From Chlamydomonas sphaeroides (Eukaryota; Chlorophyta; Chlorophyceae; Chlamydomonadales; Chlamydomonadaceae): a stretch of DNA of 34,216 nucleotides. The translations under genes and the position numbers were made by a program. Below are positions 18,101 to 30,579 of the stretch, one piece after another (within the stretch, counting starts at the first letter, position 1; each line of letters opens with the position of its first letter). The DNA is taken from positions 1-34,216 of the forward strand of contig BDDC01000594.1 in assembly GCA_001662425.1 (NCBI GenBank), given 5' to 3'. The notes under the pieces are model-generated. The model saw only the letters and a list, made by a program, of their open reading frames with translations, was not told the DNA's origin and searched no databases.

Positions 18101-20188
18101 CCAGCGCGCCCGCGACGCGTCCGCCGAGCCGGGGGCCGGCGCGGCGCCGTCGTCGTCCTCGTCGTCGTACGTATTGGCATGCCGCCACTGCGCCGAAGCG
18201 TGCTTCCGCACGATGCTGCTGCGCCAGGCCTCCATGTCCGACAGCAGCAGCGCGCTGTAGCACACCACCAGCAGCAGCCGGCAGGTGACGTGCGCCGTCG
18301 CCAGGGCCAGGCCCGGCGGCCGCGGCGACGCTGCCGCCGCGTCGGGCGCTGGCGCTGACGTTGCCATGGAGGCCAATGGCGAGGGCAGCGTATGGGCGAT
18401 GGGCAGCGAGTCGCTATCGAGGTTGCGGTAGCTGCTGCGGACAGAGGCGGTGCTGTTGTTGCGGACCAGGGCCCGCAGAGGGACCGCCGCGGGGTCCGCA
18501 AAGGGCGTTAGCAGCCGCAGCGAGTCGCTGGAGGGGCCGGGGCCCGGCTGGGGCTCCTGCGGCGCGCCGCACACGGTGCTGGTGGGGCTGATGCGCGGGA
18601 AGGGGATGTCGCCCATGTGCGAGCTGCGCGGCGTCATGGGAGGGGTGGACGTCTCCCGCGCGCTGCCCAGCATGGACGCCGCGACGGCAGCGCTCAGGAC
18701 AGAGCCTGTGCTGGACCGGAAGCGCGAGGGGCGCGCAGGCCGTGGCACGGCCGAGCCGGGGGTCGAGCCCGCGCCGGAGATACTCTGTGAGGGGCCACGT
18801 GGCAGGGGGCGGGGCGGCAGTCGCACGTCAGCTGCGGCCCCGGCAGGTGCATGCCAGCGGGGTGCAGGCAGGGCCCGCAGCGGGAGGTGCACATTGGCGC
18901 GGCGCGCTGCAGCTGCCCAGGCAGCACGGCCGGGTCGGGCGCCCGGCGCCGCGCCGGTGTCCCGTGCCGAGGTGGCGCACCGTTACTCTGACCCCCACCA
19001 TCCCAGCCCGCGCCGCCCGGCCCCTGCCCTTCTGCAGCCTCCACCCCGGGCGCCTCACCCCTGCATCGCCGCCCTCGCTGTACGCCGGCGACGGCGGCGG
19101 CTGCGCCGGGTGCTGCAGCCCCAGCGCACATAGCGGCGGCGAGCTGGCGGCATGGCTGAGGAGCAGGTGGTGGTGCACCGCCATCTCCGGCGGCGGCTTG
19201 GGCAGGCTGGCGGCGCCCAGGCCCGTCACGGCCATTCGCGGCAGCGGCAGCTGCGGCCCCGTGGGCGGTGGCGGCACAGCCAGGGGGCTGCCCCAGCCGC
19301 CGCGGGCGCAGGGCGAAGAGGGGCACGAGCCGTGCGAGGGCGTGCAGGCGCCCGACAGCGACCGCAGCACCTTGCGGTTCGAGGCGCCGCCGATGGCGGC
19401 GCCGGCAGCGTACGACTCGAGGCCGCCGCTCATGGTGGCGGCGGCGGAGGAGGCGGAGGCGGGCGTGGCCCAGCCCGACATGAACTGGGACGGCGTGGCC
19501 TCGCCGTGGGCTGTGGAGGCGGCCGATGTGGGTCGGCTGCCCAGGGTGCCGATGACGAGGCTAAGGTTGCGGTTGTGAGGCTGCAGCTGGTGCCCCGCCT
19601 GCGGGTGGTTGTACGGGTAGGGCTGGCCCTCTAGGCTGGCGCGCCGCGAGCGGGCGACGACATAGACCGGCTCCGGAGGCGGCACGCCTGCGATGGCCGA
19701 GTCAACACTGCCATCCGTATCCTCTCCGGAAGCGACAGCGTCCGGCACGGCAGGGCAAGACTGCCGCCTGGAGGCGGCGAAGGTGGCCTCCTGTACAGGT
19801 GCAGGAGGGTGGGAACACGGGAATTCCCAATCGCGCTGCTCGTATGGCTTTCTATGCTGCCGCCTCGGGCAATCAGCACTTCTGAGCACGCGCAGCCCGC
19901 ACGCTTGTGCATCTGCAGGCGCGCGCACTAACCGGGTACACCATCGGCACATGCTGAGTGCCTTACCTCGCTTAGTATCCGCCTAAGCTCGAGAAGTTGG
20001 ACGCTTGGACTTGTTGCGTGAGATGGGGCCGGCCTGCTGCGACGCGGCGTCGTCCCATGTTCGCTTGGCACACTTGTGAGCGAAGACGCCGAAGATACCG
20101 TGCCGAGCTCATGTCCATTGTGACCAAGAAGGCCGATTCGCTTAGGTGTTTGGGGCCGATTAAGAACAGGCAGTCCTTCCACATCCAT
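15171..20188 (-). CDS. Large multi-pass membrane protein of unknown function
   Basis: Exons 20188-19967, 19790-19059, 18784-17907, 17802-17465, 17268-16928 and 16767-16597 join in phase to 894 residues. After an assembly gap, exons 15989-15907 and 15309-15171 add 73 residues and a stop. Phases across the gap are compatible, but extra exons may be hidden there. The N-terminal 470 residues are hydrophilic and low-complexity (Ser, Pro, Ala, Gly; MDVEGLPVLNRP start) with many likely phosphorylation sites. Hydrophobic segments follow: about residues 483-498 (CRLLLVVCYSALLL), 542-610 (several), 620-636 (KELAVVGATLVVAA), 817-837 (LLWVGLCLMAPLFAFYGCV) and 870-888 (FWLPLQFTLAIPLYAG). Two more lie in the last exons (WLAASLAAAVAAEG and YVFRHFLANAVVAAGLLMSL). 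The C-terminus is basic (RQQRGAKKGR). No transporter or channel signature was recognised, so function is unknown. The exon 5 donor could alternatively be the GTATGC 29 nt further on, but only CAG|GTGGTG fits the next exon's phase. Confidence 0.75.
15359..15754. repeat. 29-bp minisatellite inside the last intron of the membrane-protein gene
   Basis: About 13.6 head-to-tail copies of a 29-bp unit (CAGGACGTCCAGGGCCGGGG, then CATAACGAC). Each contains the palindrome GGACGTCC. Copies differ by single substitutions, and one carries an extra GAC near 15652. The array is flanked by a normal donor at 15906 and acceptor at 15310, so it is intronic. It generates long spurious open frames. Confidence 0.95.
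16137..16577. repeat. 37-bp tandem repeat running into an assembly gap
   Basis: Two copies of CGCGACCCAAGWGCACCTCC plus GTCCC start at 16137 and 16174. The sequence then breaks into Ns at 16199-16577. The gap is probably a collapsed or unsequenceable continuation of this array, inside an intron of the membrane-protein gene. Confidence 0.7.
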
Positions 20189-21271
20189 GGCGTTGCTGCG
20201 TTACAGCCCAAGACGCGTCCACTGCTCGATTTGCGTCATCGCACGATGCGCAAGCCTCCTGGAACTGTCGACAGCAAGGGCATCCAAAGTTCCACACCCT
20301 CGACTGGAAAGCTTTTGTTCGTGAACAGATGGCAGACAACGAGCGATATAAGCTTACAAGCGCGATGTTGCTGTTGTTGAGAAGTTTAGTTGCCGTGGGC
20401 GATAACGCGTGAATGGAGGTCCAGTGGCACAGCACAAACTCGAACCGGAATCGACTATATAATCTTTTATACGTATGGTGATTGCGATTGCGGCCTGCTA
20501 TCGCGACAAGACAACCGAAACTTGGACGTGCCGCAATCGGCCTGCACCGACATGACGAGCCGGAACCCCCGTTCATCGAGTTTGAAAACATTTGAGCAAC
20601 ATTCGGCACTTCCTCTGCACCAGTGTCACCTGAACTGTTTGTTGCGGCCGCTGTTAGACGCTGGTAGACCCCACACGCACCAACCGGCCCCCGTCTGCCG
20701 CCGCCACGGACGGGCATTGCCTGCGCTTGGCTGCTGGCTTAACAGCCTTTCCTCAAAGCATAATTGTGTGAGCAGGGGACGTCCCGTGGGTGTGATTTTG
20801 GCGGAGGACACGGGCTGGCATCTGAAAGAGGGGTCCTAGAACAGGGTGCCTTGGCCATGTCCAGGTGCAGGGGCCAGGGGTCGCGTCCCAGATGAGTGCC
20901 GGCGCGTAGAGCCCTGTTTGAGAGGTGCGTGGGCGCCTTCGCAAGCAACGCCTTCAGCTGAAGCAGCAAAACTGTTCGGGGCGGCCGGTAGCCCTGCATG
21001 AAGGACTGGGTGGGGGCTACCGGTACGCTCCTTTCCCCATTCCGGATGGGGCCACCTTGTTCCAGGGGCACGGGGCATGTGCGGGAGAGGGCGGGAGCGG
21101 ACGTGCTGATACAACCCAAATGGCACGTACAGAACCCCCGGGAGCGGCGCTGTCGGAGCGAGCCAACCACGCCGCGCTTCTTCACCGCAGCCGTCCGCGC
21201 AGTTCTGGGCCCCCACCGCGCGGCCTGCACTGCTCCTCTGTAACCGCACCGTCGCGCGCACCGCTGCTCAC

Positions 21272-21324
<53 letters not shown>

Positions 21325-21682
21325 CCCCATCCCCGCCTGCCTCCGTTGCCAGGCAGCCACGGCCCAGCCCGCACAGCACAAAACATGCCGTACCCGCACA
21401 ACGCACACGAGGTAGCTCCGCGCCCATGTCCTGCCCCCAGCTCCGCAGGCCACCCTCGCCCTGTCAGTGCCACATCACCTTCCGGCAACATCCGTACCGC
21501 CCTGTCCCCGCTACCCCCAACCCTGAGCCCTGTCCCTTGGCCTCCCCTGCCTGTCTAGACTGGCTCTGCCCAACCGCAATTTCCGCCGCGCCTGGCCCTA
21601 CCCCTCCGCCAGCCTGAACCCCTTCTCCACTCCCCGTGGTGACGTTCCCCCTCCCCGCCTTTTTGCCCTCTGCCCGCCTGCC
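20189..21682. other. Intergenic region between the membrane-protein gene and glutaminyl-tRNA synthetase
   Basis: This should hold the promoter of the membrane-protein gene (just above 20188) and the 3' untranslated region of the synthetase. The part at 20340-20650 is relatively AT-rich, as expected for upstream sequence. A dinucleotide microsatellite lies at 21270-21321. No gene was supported. Confidence 0.55.
21270..21321. repeat. (AC)n microsatellite
   Basis: An uninterrupted run of about 26 AC/CA dinucleotides, intergenic. Confidence 0.97.
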
Positions 21683-24600
21683 TCACTTCTTCAGCGCCAC
21701 GGGCTTGCTCTCCTTGAGCGTCACGGTGCGGTTGAACACCAGCGCCCCCGGGGCCGAGTCGGGGTCTGCCGCGAAATACCCCAGTCGCTCAAACTGGAAC
21801 CGGTCGCCCGCCTGTGGAGGGAGGGAGGGAGGGATGCGCCGTGGAGGGTGTGGGGCGCTGCTGGCGATGGAGCCCCAGCTGGGCCCTCGGCCATAGGCTA
21901 GGTAACGGCGCCGCAGGACCCCGCTTCTCGCCGCCGGCCCACTCACTGCACCGCCCAAGCACCAGGGGTGCCTCCCGCCCCGCTGCTGCACCCGCTGCAG
22001 GCGCTGCAGGCGCCGCTGTGCCCCTGCGCCACTGTGCCTCCTGGCGGCGTACCTTGGCGGCGGCGAGCCGCGGCGTCATGAAGCAGCCCTTGAGCACCAG
22101 CAGGCTGTCGGGGTTGAGGTCCTCCAGCCACGCCTCCAGCGAGCCCGGGTCCTCGCTCTTGAACAGAGTGTCGTACAGCCTGTGTGTGTGGGAGGGGAGG
22201 GCGGGGGGAAAGGGGGGATGAGGTGTGGCAGCCCGCTGGTGCGCGCAGTTACCGGGGCACCCGCTTCCTGCTGGGCGTGAGGGTGGCGGAAAATAGTGGC
22301 AAGAGGTGGGGAGGTGCACCCTGGGAGTAGCGAACTGGCTGCAGTCTCCGAGTGAAAGCCCGGGCCCAAAGCTGTAAGCGTCCCTCCGAAAATCCACAAG
22401 TCGTTGAGCGGCCGGCACCGCGGCTAGCGCCTCCGCAGCCAGTGCGTGGTCGTAGCGTAGAGAACGGCAGGATGCTCTATGCTGCACTGTACTACCCTAG
22501 TGGCCCGGACCGGCCTAACGCGGAAGCGTCCGCAAACGTCACGGAGCTTAGAGGGTTCGGGGGCGGGGAAGCAGCAAAGGGGCGGGCGGGGTTCACGCGT
22601 TGGAGGGGTGGTTCTCTGGGTTTGGGGCGGGGCTCAGCCTATAGGCGCCCCATAGCGCGAGCGGCGTGACAGCGCAGTGAAGTGGTAGTGCAGGGGACGC
22701 GGCGGCCGGGCGCCGCAGCTGGCCCGCCTGAGCGCCCCGCCGCGATCTGGCTTTGGTGCCCTTGCTAGCCGCCCCAACCAATCCCACTTCCACTCCGCTG
22801 GCGAAGCGGTGGCCTTGCCCCACGTGCGCTAGGCTCTGCCGCCCCCGCCGGCTGCACCGTCGCTTCCTCCTGCCGGCCTCCTGGTTGCCGCCAGCATGCC
22901 CCCACGTGCCCGCCCTGCGCCGCACCTGGCCTCGAACGTGGGCGGTTCCTGGCCGGGCGCCGGCTGCGCCACCCAGTTGAGCACACCCTGCGAGGCGCCC
23001 GGGAGGCAGGTGCAGGGCCGGGGCGTTGGGCGCGAGATAGGGGAGCTGGGCAGGGGCAGGAGAGCATCCACGGACCTGGCCGGGCAGGCCTCCACCCGCC
23101 CCTGTCATCCCGGCACCCGCGGCCCCTCCCGGCTCGGCTGTCCTCAGCCCGCCCGCCCCCGTCGCCCCTGTGGGCGCTGGCCCCCGCCCCCACCTTGGGC
23201 GGCTTGCGGCCCTGCTTGTAGTGGTCGGGGTCGTACGTGGCCTCCAGCTCCGCCACGGCGCCGGTGGCGGGGTCGGTCTTGAAGCCGGTGCAGGTGATGG
23301 GGTAGGCGTAGCTGCGGGAGGGAGGGGAGAGGCAGGCGGGGTGATAAACGACATGGGCAGATAAGGCACGGGCGAGGGCCAGGGAAGGGCGGGAGTCGGC
23401 AGGTGACCGAGGCAGGCCGGGCGCACAAGCGATGGACCCTTGCGCGCCCGGGCCCAGCATGCCAGGCGCCCCGCCGCGCCGTGACGCCCGCTGCGCCCAT
23501 CTCCGCTCCACGCCGCTCTGCTCCGCTCACCTTCCCTGCCCTTCTGCGCCCTCCCCTCCCCTGCCCTCCCCTGCCCTCCCCTCCCTCCGTCCTCACCGCA
23601 GCATGACGGACTTGCCGGGCGCCAGGCCGTAGTAGTCCTTCTCGTCCTGCGGGGGTGGAAGAGGGAGGCCTGAGTCAGGGGCACGGCTGCGGGTGGTCGC
23701 CAAAGGCGATCGCGCCTGAGACCGGCCAGGGAGGGTTGCGCAGGCCGCCCGGGCACCATGCCTTCCCCCTTCCCTGCCCTTCCCCTTCCCCTGCCCGTGC
23801 CCTTCCCCTCCGCCATGTGGCCCCCTATGGCCTCTGGCACGGCAAGACGCGCGCGTGTGTTCGTACGTGTTTCACCCACGGCACACCCCTCCTTGCGCCC
23901 CGCACCTGCGGCCTGAAGTCGGTGGCCTCGATGTACACCACGCGGCTGAGCGGCACGCTGTAGGCCTCGCTGCCGTCGCGGCCGGGAAAGGTCTGCGCCG
24001 ACACCTGCTCCACGTGGCCCTCGGGCATGTTGGTGATCACCACCTGCGAGGGCATGGAGGGGGACGGAGGGGGCATGGAGGGCATGGACAGGGGACGGAG
24101 GGGGCATGGAGGGCATGGACGGGGCTCGCAGGGGCCGCGCAGGACGGCGTGCGTGGCTTTTGCGGACCCCGCCCATCCTGGCCCAGCGGCAGCCGCAGCC
24201 CGGGCCGCACCTTGAGCGGCCGCAGCACCGCCAGGCCGCGCGGCGAGGAGGCGTCCAGCTCCGAGCGCACGTGGTGCTCGAGGCGGTGCAGCGCGATGAT
24301 GTTCTCGTTGCGCGTGATGCCGATGTCGCGGCAGAAGGCGTTGATGGCGCTGGGCGCCACGCCGCGCCGCCGCAGGCCTGACAGGCAGCGGCAGGGGCGG
24401 GGGCGAGGCAGGGGCAGGGGCGGGGCCCGGTCCGGCCGCGTCAGCCGAGGGGACGCCACGCCGGCAGCCTGTGCGACCTGCAGGCGCTGTCGCCCCACGG
24501 CGGCGGCGCGGCCCGTGCGGGTGCTGGGCGTGTCGGTGCTGGCGGCCCACCGCCCCCTGTGCCCCCTGCTCACCCGCCAGCGTGAGCAGGCGCGGGTCGT

Positions 24601-27187
24601 CCCATCCGTTGACGTATCCGCCCATGACCAGCTTGTTGAGCTTGCGCTTGGACATGACGGTGTACGTCACGTTGAGGCGACTGGCGGGGGCACAAGGGGG
24701 GGCGCGGCAGCAGAGGGGCGCATGAAGGCAGGGATGGCGGAGAGGCGGGGGCAGCCGGCTTCGCGGAGCATAGCGGCACCTGGTTGCACGGCGCAAGGCG
24801 GCAGCGGGTGGCCGCGGTGCACGCCCAGCGCACGCAGCCCACGGCCCGACCGCGCCCTCCGCCTCGGGCCTGCCTCGGCTCGCCACCTCGAACCGCCCTG
24901 CCCAGCCCAGCGCGCCCACCTGTACTCCCACACCAGCGGCTTGTACAGCCCCAGCACCTCCAGCAGCCTGGGGGCCGAGAAGAGGAAGGCGGAGGGGAGC
25001 GGGAATGGGCGGGTAGCGCGGGAGGTGTCCGGGGTCGCCAGGGGTCGCAGGGGCGTGAGCAGGACGCGGGCGCTCGCCGGGGGAGGTTGCCCAGCGCAAC
25101 ACCCGAGCGAATAGGGCACAGCTCCACCGGCTGCCACCGACCACCCACATGCCGGGCAGCCCGCCAACCCTGCCTTCCTGTCTTTCTGTCCCTTTCCTTC
25201 AACCCCGCGCTTTCCATGACGGCCGCGGCAGCCGCCGTGCCCTTTCCCTTGCTCGCCCCTGCTCGCCCCCGCCCCTGAGCCAGCGTCCGGCCCACCAGTA
25301 GTACGAGGCGCGGCGTGTCTCGAACTCCAGCGTGCACAGCGAGTGGGTGATGTCCTCCAGGCTGTCCACCAGGCAGTGCGTGTAGTCGTACGAGGGGTAG
25401 ATGCACCTGGAGGTAGGGAGGCAGGGAGGCGCAGGCGCGGCGGCAGGGGCCAGGGGCCGGGCTTCGGGAGGGGCGGGCTGGCAGGAGACGATTGGGAGGG
25501 CAGGTTGCTACCCGCGGGGCCGGGCCAGCGCACGCCGTCCTTCCGCAGCCCAGCGGCGCCGTGGCGGCCATCCGCTCCTGGCAAACGGCCTGGCTGGCTG
25601 GGCCCATGTGACATCCTCGCGGCGCTGCAAGGCTGCGGCGGCCGGTACGCGTTTGTGGGCCCGCCTCACCACTTGTCGCCGGCGTGCGGGTGCTCCACGA
25701 ACTTGATGCGATAGGCGATGAGGTCGAACATGTTGAAGTTCTCGTTCCTAGGGCTCAGGCAGGGATGCAGGGCACGGCATACGCGTTGGGGATGTGGCCA
25801 CATGGGGCGGTGTTGGCGCGGCAGGCTGCCCGCAGCTGCCCGGTGCCTGCAGCTCGGTGCGGCAAGCAGCACAGCGCCAACCCCTTCTCTCCCCTTCCCG
25901 TTGCCACGCCCAAGCCACGCCTGCCGCCAGCCTCCCCGCCCATCCCCTCGCACTTGTGGTCCATCTTCATGCGCAACGTGGCCTTGCCCTCCTCCACCAG
26001 CCCCCGCCGCATGTCCTCGAACAGCCGCAGGTTCTCCTCGATGGGGCGGTCACGCCACGGCGAGGGCTCGCGCTTCTCGCGGCTCGCCTCGATCTCCTCC
26101 TTGGTCTGCGCGGCGGGCGGGCAACACGCGAGGGAGTGGGGCGGCTGCCGCCACTGCACGCCGCGGCGACTAGGGCCCTGCCGCCTGCACGCCACGGCGA
26201 CTAGGGCCCTGCCGTCCCACAGCGCCACCGACTGCCACCTTCCCGCCGCCCCGGTGTGCTCTCTCTGCAACGGAGCGGCTCTCCGGCCGGGCCGGCCCCC
26301 TGCAACGGGGCGCCCACGGACCGGGCCCTTCGCCCCTCCCCCCCTTTCCCTTGCGCCCTCCGTCCCCTTCGTCCCCTCCGTCTTACCCCGCCTCCAAGAC
26401 CGCTCCGCTGTGCGGCCTACCCTCAGCCCCGGCCCTCCCCTCCCCTTCCCTTCCCCCCACCTGGTGGCACACGTAGGCGTGGCCGCCCTTGATGAGCTGC
26501 ACCGCCAGCTCGTACAGCTGCTGGAAGTAGTCGGACGAGTACGTCACCTTCCACGGCTCCCAGCCCATCCAGCTGCGGGCAGGCGGCGGCAGGAAGGAGG
26601 GGGGCAGCAGCAGTCAGGCAGGCCGGCGGGGCAACTCGGGAGCGCACAGCCGCAACGGAGCCGGTAGTCCGAAGGCAGCTGCGGCTCACGACTGGCCCTC
26701 CCCAACCTCCAGTGCCCCGCTGCTTCCCCCCTCCCCCATCCCTCCTGCCCGCCTCACCCCACGATCTCCTCGATGTGGGTGATGTACTCGAGCTTCTCCG
26801 CCTCGGGGTTGGTGTCGTCGTAGCGCAGGTAGCACACGCCGCCGTACTGGCGCGCCATGCCGAAGTCCACAAACATGGCCTGGGCAGCGGGCCGGCGCGG
26901 GAGAGCAGCATGGCCGAGGTGAGGTTCGGCAGTGGGGAGTGCCGAGGGTCGGTGAAGGGGAGGAATGTAGCATGAGAGTACTAGACCCTCGTAGCGAATC
27001 TCCGAGCGCAAGTCCGGGCCCAAGAGGGCAGGAGCGCGTGGACGCTGCCGGCAAGCGACGGGCGTTCGGGGCTGCGGCCCAGTCGGCGCTCCTTGCACTA
27101 GGGTTCCACTCCACGCTGGGCCCTGGCAGGCGCTGCTCCCCGCCCTGCCCCCGGCCCTGTGCCCCAGCGCCGCCCCCTGTTGCCGCA

Positions 27188-27236
<49 letters not shown>

Positions 27237-30200
27237 CGTCATCACCTTGCCGCCGGTGCGGGCCAGGTGCGCCGCCAGGGCCTGGGGGGCGTGGGGCCGC
27301 GGTGTGGGGCCGGGCAGGAGGGGCAGCAGGGCCTCGGGGCGGGAAGCGGGCCCGAGCTGCTGAGGCAGGCAGGCAGGCAGGCAGGTGGGCTGCCTGCTGC
27401 ACGCGCTGGGGCTCCCTCCTGGCCCCATTCCCCTGCCCAGCCCTCCGCGCCGCACATCGGGCGTGTTGGCGATGCGCATGATGCGGCCGTCGCTGAAGTT
27501 GACCGAGGTGTGCACGCCGTTGTTGGCTTCGGGCTTGGGCAGGAAGGAGTAAGGGTCGTCGGGCGGCGCGGGCGCGCTGGGCGCGGCGGCCTGCGGGAGC
27601 GGGGTGGGGCGGGGAGCGGGCGGTGGTCGGGTGGCATGCTGGCGCCTGGGCTGCGCCTGGGCCCCAGCACCCGGGACGGGCCGCAAATTCCGCGCGCTTG
27701 GCCCGGGGCCCCGACACACGCGCAGTCCAGTGGCGGGCTTGCAGTGACCACCAGCTGCCGCGGCACCCGGCGTGCTTGGCTCGGCGCGCACCTCGGCGGA
27801 CTCGGCCGCGGGCTTCTCCTCCTGCTGGGGTGGGGCCACCAGCACGCGCCCACACACACGGGGAGCAGGCAGTCAGGGCGAGCCGAGGGCGAGCGCGAGG
27901 TGACCGCTCCCAAGCTCCACACGCCTCGCCATGCGTCACACCGACACCAACCCGATCCACCACTCCCAGCACCACCGGCAAGCGCCCTGCCGCTGCTGAG
28001 CCCCGAAGCCGCAGCCCTCTACCCACGCCAGGGCCCCAGCGCCCCTGTCCCCCGTCCAAGCCCCAGCGGCGGCCTGCCTTGGGCGGCGGCGGCGGCTTGG
28101 TCTTCTTCTTGGGCTCCGCGGGCGCCAGGTCGGCCTCCGTCTTGGGGCCCAGCAGCGCCTCCACAGCGGCCTGGGGGGGGGGACCGTTAGGGAGGGACGG
28201 GGGAGCAGGGTCCCGGGCGGGGCGCTAGGTGTGGTGAGCGCCCTGGTTTGCGCCGAACAGGCGATGGCCCCCACGCCTGGCCTAGGAGAAGGGAAAGTCG
28301 AGCAGCCGGGCTGCAAGCCCTTCACGGCCACAGCGTCGCTTGTTGGCAGGGGCTTGACAGGCTGTGCCTTGGGTGGCTGCTGGTGGTGGCTACGGCAGCA
28401 CCCAGACGGGGCCACCAGGGGGGAGTGCCGCGGCCCGCACCTCGAGCGCCGAGCGCACGGCTGCGCCGTCCGCCCACTTGAGCTTGCGCGTCACGCCGCC
28501 CAGCAGCATGTTCATGTTGACACGGTAGCTGGGCGGGGCGGAGGAGGTGGGGGGAGGACGGGGGCAGGGAGAAGCGGGACGGGAGTTGGGTGGATTCGGC
28601 GGCGGGGCAGCAGTTTGTGAGGCAACACTGTGCCACAGAAGCGTTGCTGATGTTGTTGTGTGCATGTTTCGTAGAGTCTGGGTCAGGGCCAAGTGAGCAG
28701 GGCAGCAGCGGCTGGTCGTGGCCAGGAGCGAATGGAATCGTGAGCAGCGACGCCCATAGCGTGCCGCTGAGCTCTCCTCCCTCAGGACGGAGTCGAGCGC
28801 CAGGGACGGCGGCACCGTGCAGCAGCGCGCCTCGGCACCGCGCTGCAGCGCGCCAGCACGCCCCTTGCCGCAGCTGCAACCTCGCTCGCCCCGGCCTCGT
28901 CCCGCCCCGCCCGGCGCCAGGGCCCCACCGCTCCGCCAGCAGCTTCTCCTTGCTGGCCTCAATCTCCTCCGCCACAGCCGCCTTAATCTGGTCCGGCGTG
29001 ATCTGTGGCGCAAGCAGGGGCGTGCGGGCAGCGGTCGCCGGCAGTCATGCGGTCGGCCTCCCCAGCTCCCCAACGAGGCCCAGCCTGCGGACACGCAGAG
29101 CCCCCGGGGTTGCTGCACTCGCGCAGCCTGGCGTGGGCCGTCGTGTGGGTACTACGCCCGGACCGGCCCCTCTGGCTGCGACGCACGCCCTCGTCCCCTG
29201 CGGCCTGCCCTCCGGCCCTCCGGCCCCCCAGCCACGCAGCCAAACAGCCCCGTGGCCCATGCCCGGCACCGCGGCCGGGCTGCCGCGGCAGGCCATGCAG
29301 GCAGCAACGGCCGGCTCACCACGACGCCCACTCCGCTGGCCTCCTCCAGCGCCTTCTTGTCCACCTCCGTGGTGCCGACCTTGCGCAGGTACTCGAACGC
29401 GCCGTCCAGCTGCGCGTTGCTCTGCGCCGCCGGGCGGCAGGCAGGCAGGCAGGGGCGCAGGCAGGCAGGGGAGCGCGTGAACGGCAGAACCGGTGCGCGG
29501 ACCGCCGGACGCGTGGCAAGGCTAAAGCCAGCGGGCGACGCCCTGGAGAGGTGAGGTGTGCGCCATAAAGCCATGCAGGGGCACGCTGCCGCCCGCGAGT
29601 GCCCAAGTAGGAAGCCGCAAGCCCCAGCGCCGCTGCGGGCAGCGAAGCTGTGCCCCCTGCCTCGTGGCGCTGCCTTGCAGTACAGCGCACACGTAAAGCA
29701 CGAGTCACCGACCGCATGCCCATTGGGCCCGGCCGGCGCCGCGGCTGGCGGTGCTTCCCTAACTGCGCTGCTCTGCCTTCCAGCCCAGCTGTGAGCACCC
29801 TCTGCACAGTACTGCAGAGGATGTGCCCACACACGCAGAGGCCGGGGCGCTGTGCGGCTGCGGGCCTCCTGGCGGGCCGTGACCTGGGCCAGCAGCGCTC
29901 GTTGCCGGGGCAAGCAACCTGCCCCTGCCCGGCCCCCGCCTCCGTCCGGCCGTGCCGCTGGCCGCACCTTCATGTGCTCGCACATGATGTAGCCCAGCAG
30001 CATGGGCCGGTGGCACAGGGCGTTGGCGGGGAACTGCGGCGGGCACGGCAAGCAGGACAGGGACGGCACTGAAGCACCATCGAGCTCACGGGGGCGAAGG
30101 CGCCAACGCGCGAGGCTCGAACTGCCTATGCAGCTCCGTTAGAACCACACCCGTTTTGCGTGCGGGGAGAATCGCATTACACGGTCGCCTATTGGACCGT

Positions 30201-30579
30201 GTGGGACCGCGGGGCTTGGCGGTCCAGCTGAGGTACGCCCGTGTCGGCCACCACCCAGCTGGGCCGCGCGACGCACCTTGCTAGCGACCGTGTACAGCAG
30301 GTTGCCTTTGGCCTTGGGACAGCCCGATACAGCGCCCCCTTCATGGATCACCTCCTCCAGCGTCTTCATGAACTTAGCATTTTTGGTCGCATTCCTGCAT
30401 CGCAAGAAGCCATACGCTCACGGCTGTGTATGGGGTGCTGGCGCTGGCCAAGCGCGCCTCCGGCCACCACCGCAATGGCATCTTTCGGCGCAGCTGTCTC
30501 ACTTGGCGACGGTCTCCTCCAGACCGATGCCAAGGAAAAGTGACATCGCCGCTGCTTCCATTTCCTCTTTGCTCGCCAT
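21683..30579 (-). CDS. QARS: Glutaminyl-tRNA synthetase, cytosolic type (complete, 24 exons)
   Basis: The enzyme charges tRNA-Gln with glutamine using ATP. All 24 exons join in phase to about 799 residues, close to animal and plant forms: 30579-30503, 30394-30277, 30033-29968, 29421-29320, 29002-28929, 28528-28441, 28170-28078, 27824-27792, 27590-27456, 27281-27189, 26879-26758, 26572-26461, 26105-25954, 25747-25670, 25406-25296, 24967-24920, 24680-24574, 24377-24211, 24043-23906, 23646-23597, 23311-23194, 22987-22926, 22179-22053 and 21811-21683. Residues 1-200 form the eukaryote-specific tRNA-binding N-terminal domain, followed by a Lys/Pro linker. The class I catalytic core has FPPEPNGYLHIGHAK (HIGH at 288-291), RYDDTNPEAEK and VMSKRKL (MSKR at 510-513). 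The C-terminal anticodon-binding beta-barrels end in KPVALKK. There is no targeting peptide, so the protein should be cytosolic. Intron 7 has a GC donor. Exon 8 could start 3 nt later. Confidence 0.97.
24045..24125. repeat. GGCATGGAGGG-type tandem repeat in a synthetase intron
   Basis: Repeats of GGCATGGAGGG and GGACGGAGGGGGCATGG units follow the exon 19 acceptor at 24044. They are intronic and imperfect, and they generate spurious Met/Gly/Glu-rich frames. Confidence 0.75.

Noticed and set aside
22593..24176. 527-codon minus-strand frame overlapping the synthetase
   Set aside because: Out of frame with the synthetase exons there. It is a shadow of GC-rich introns and exons.
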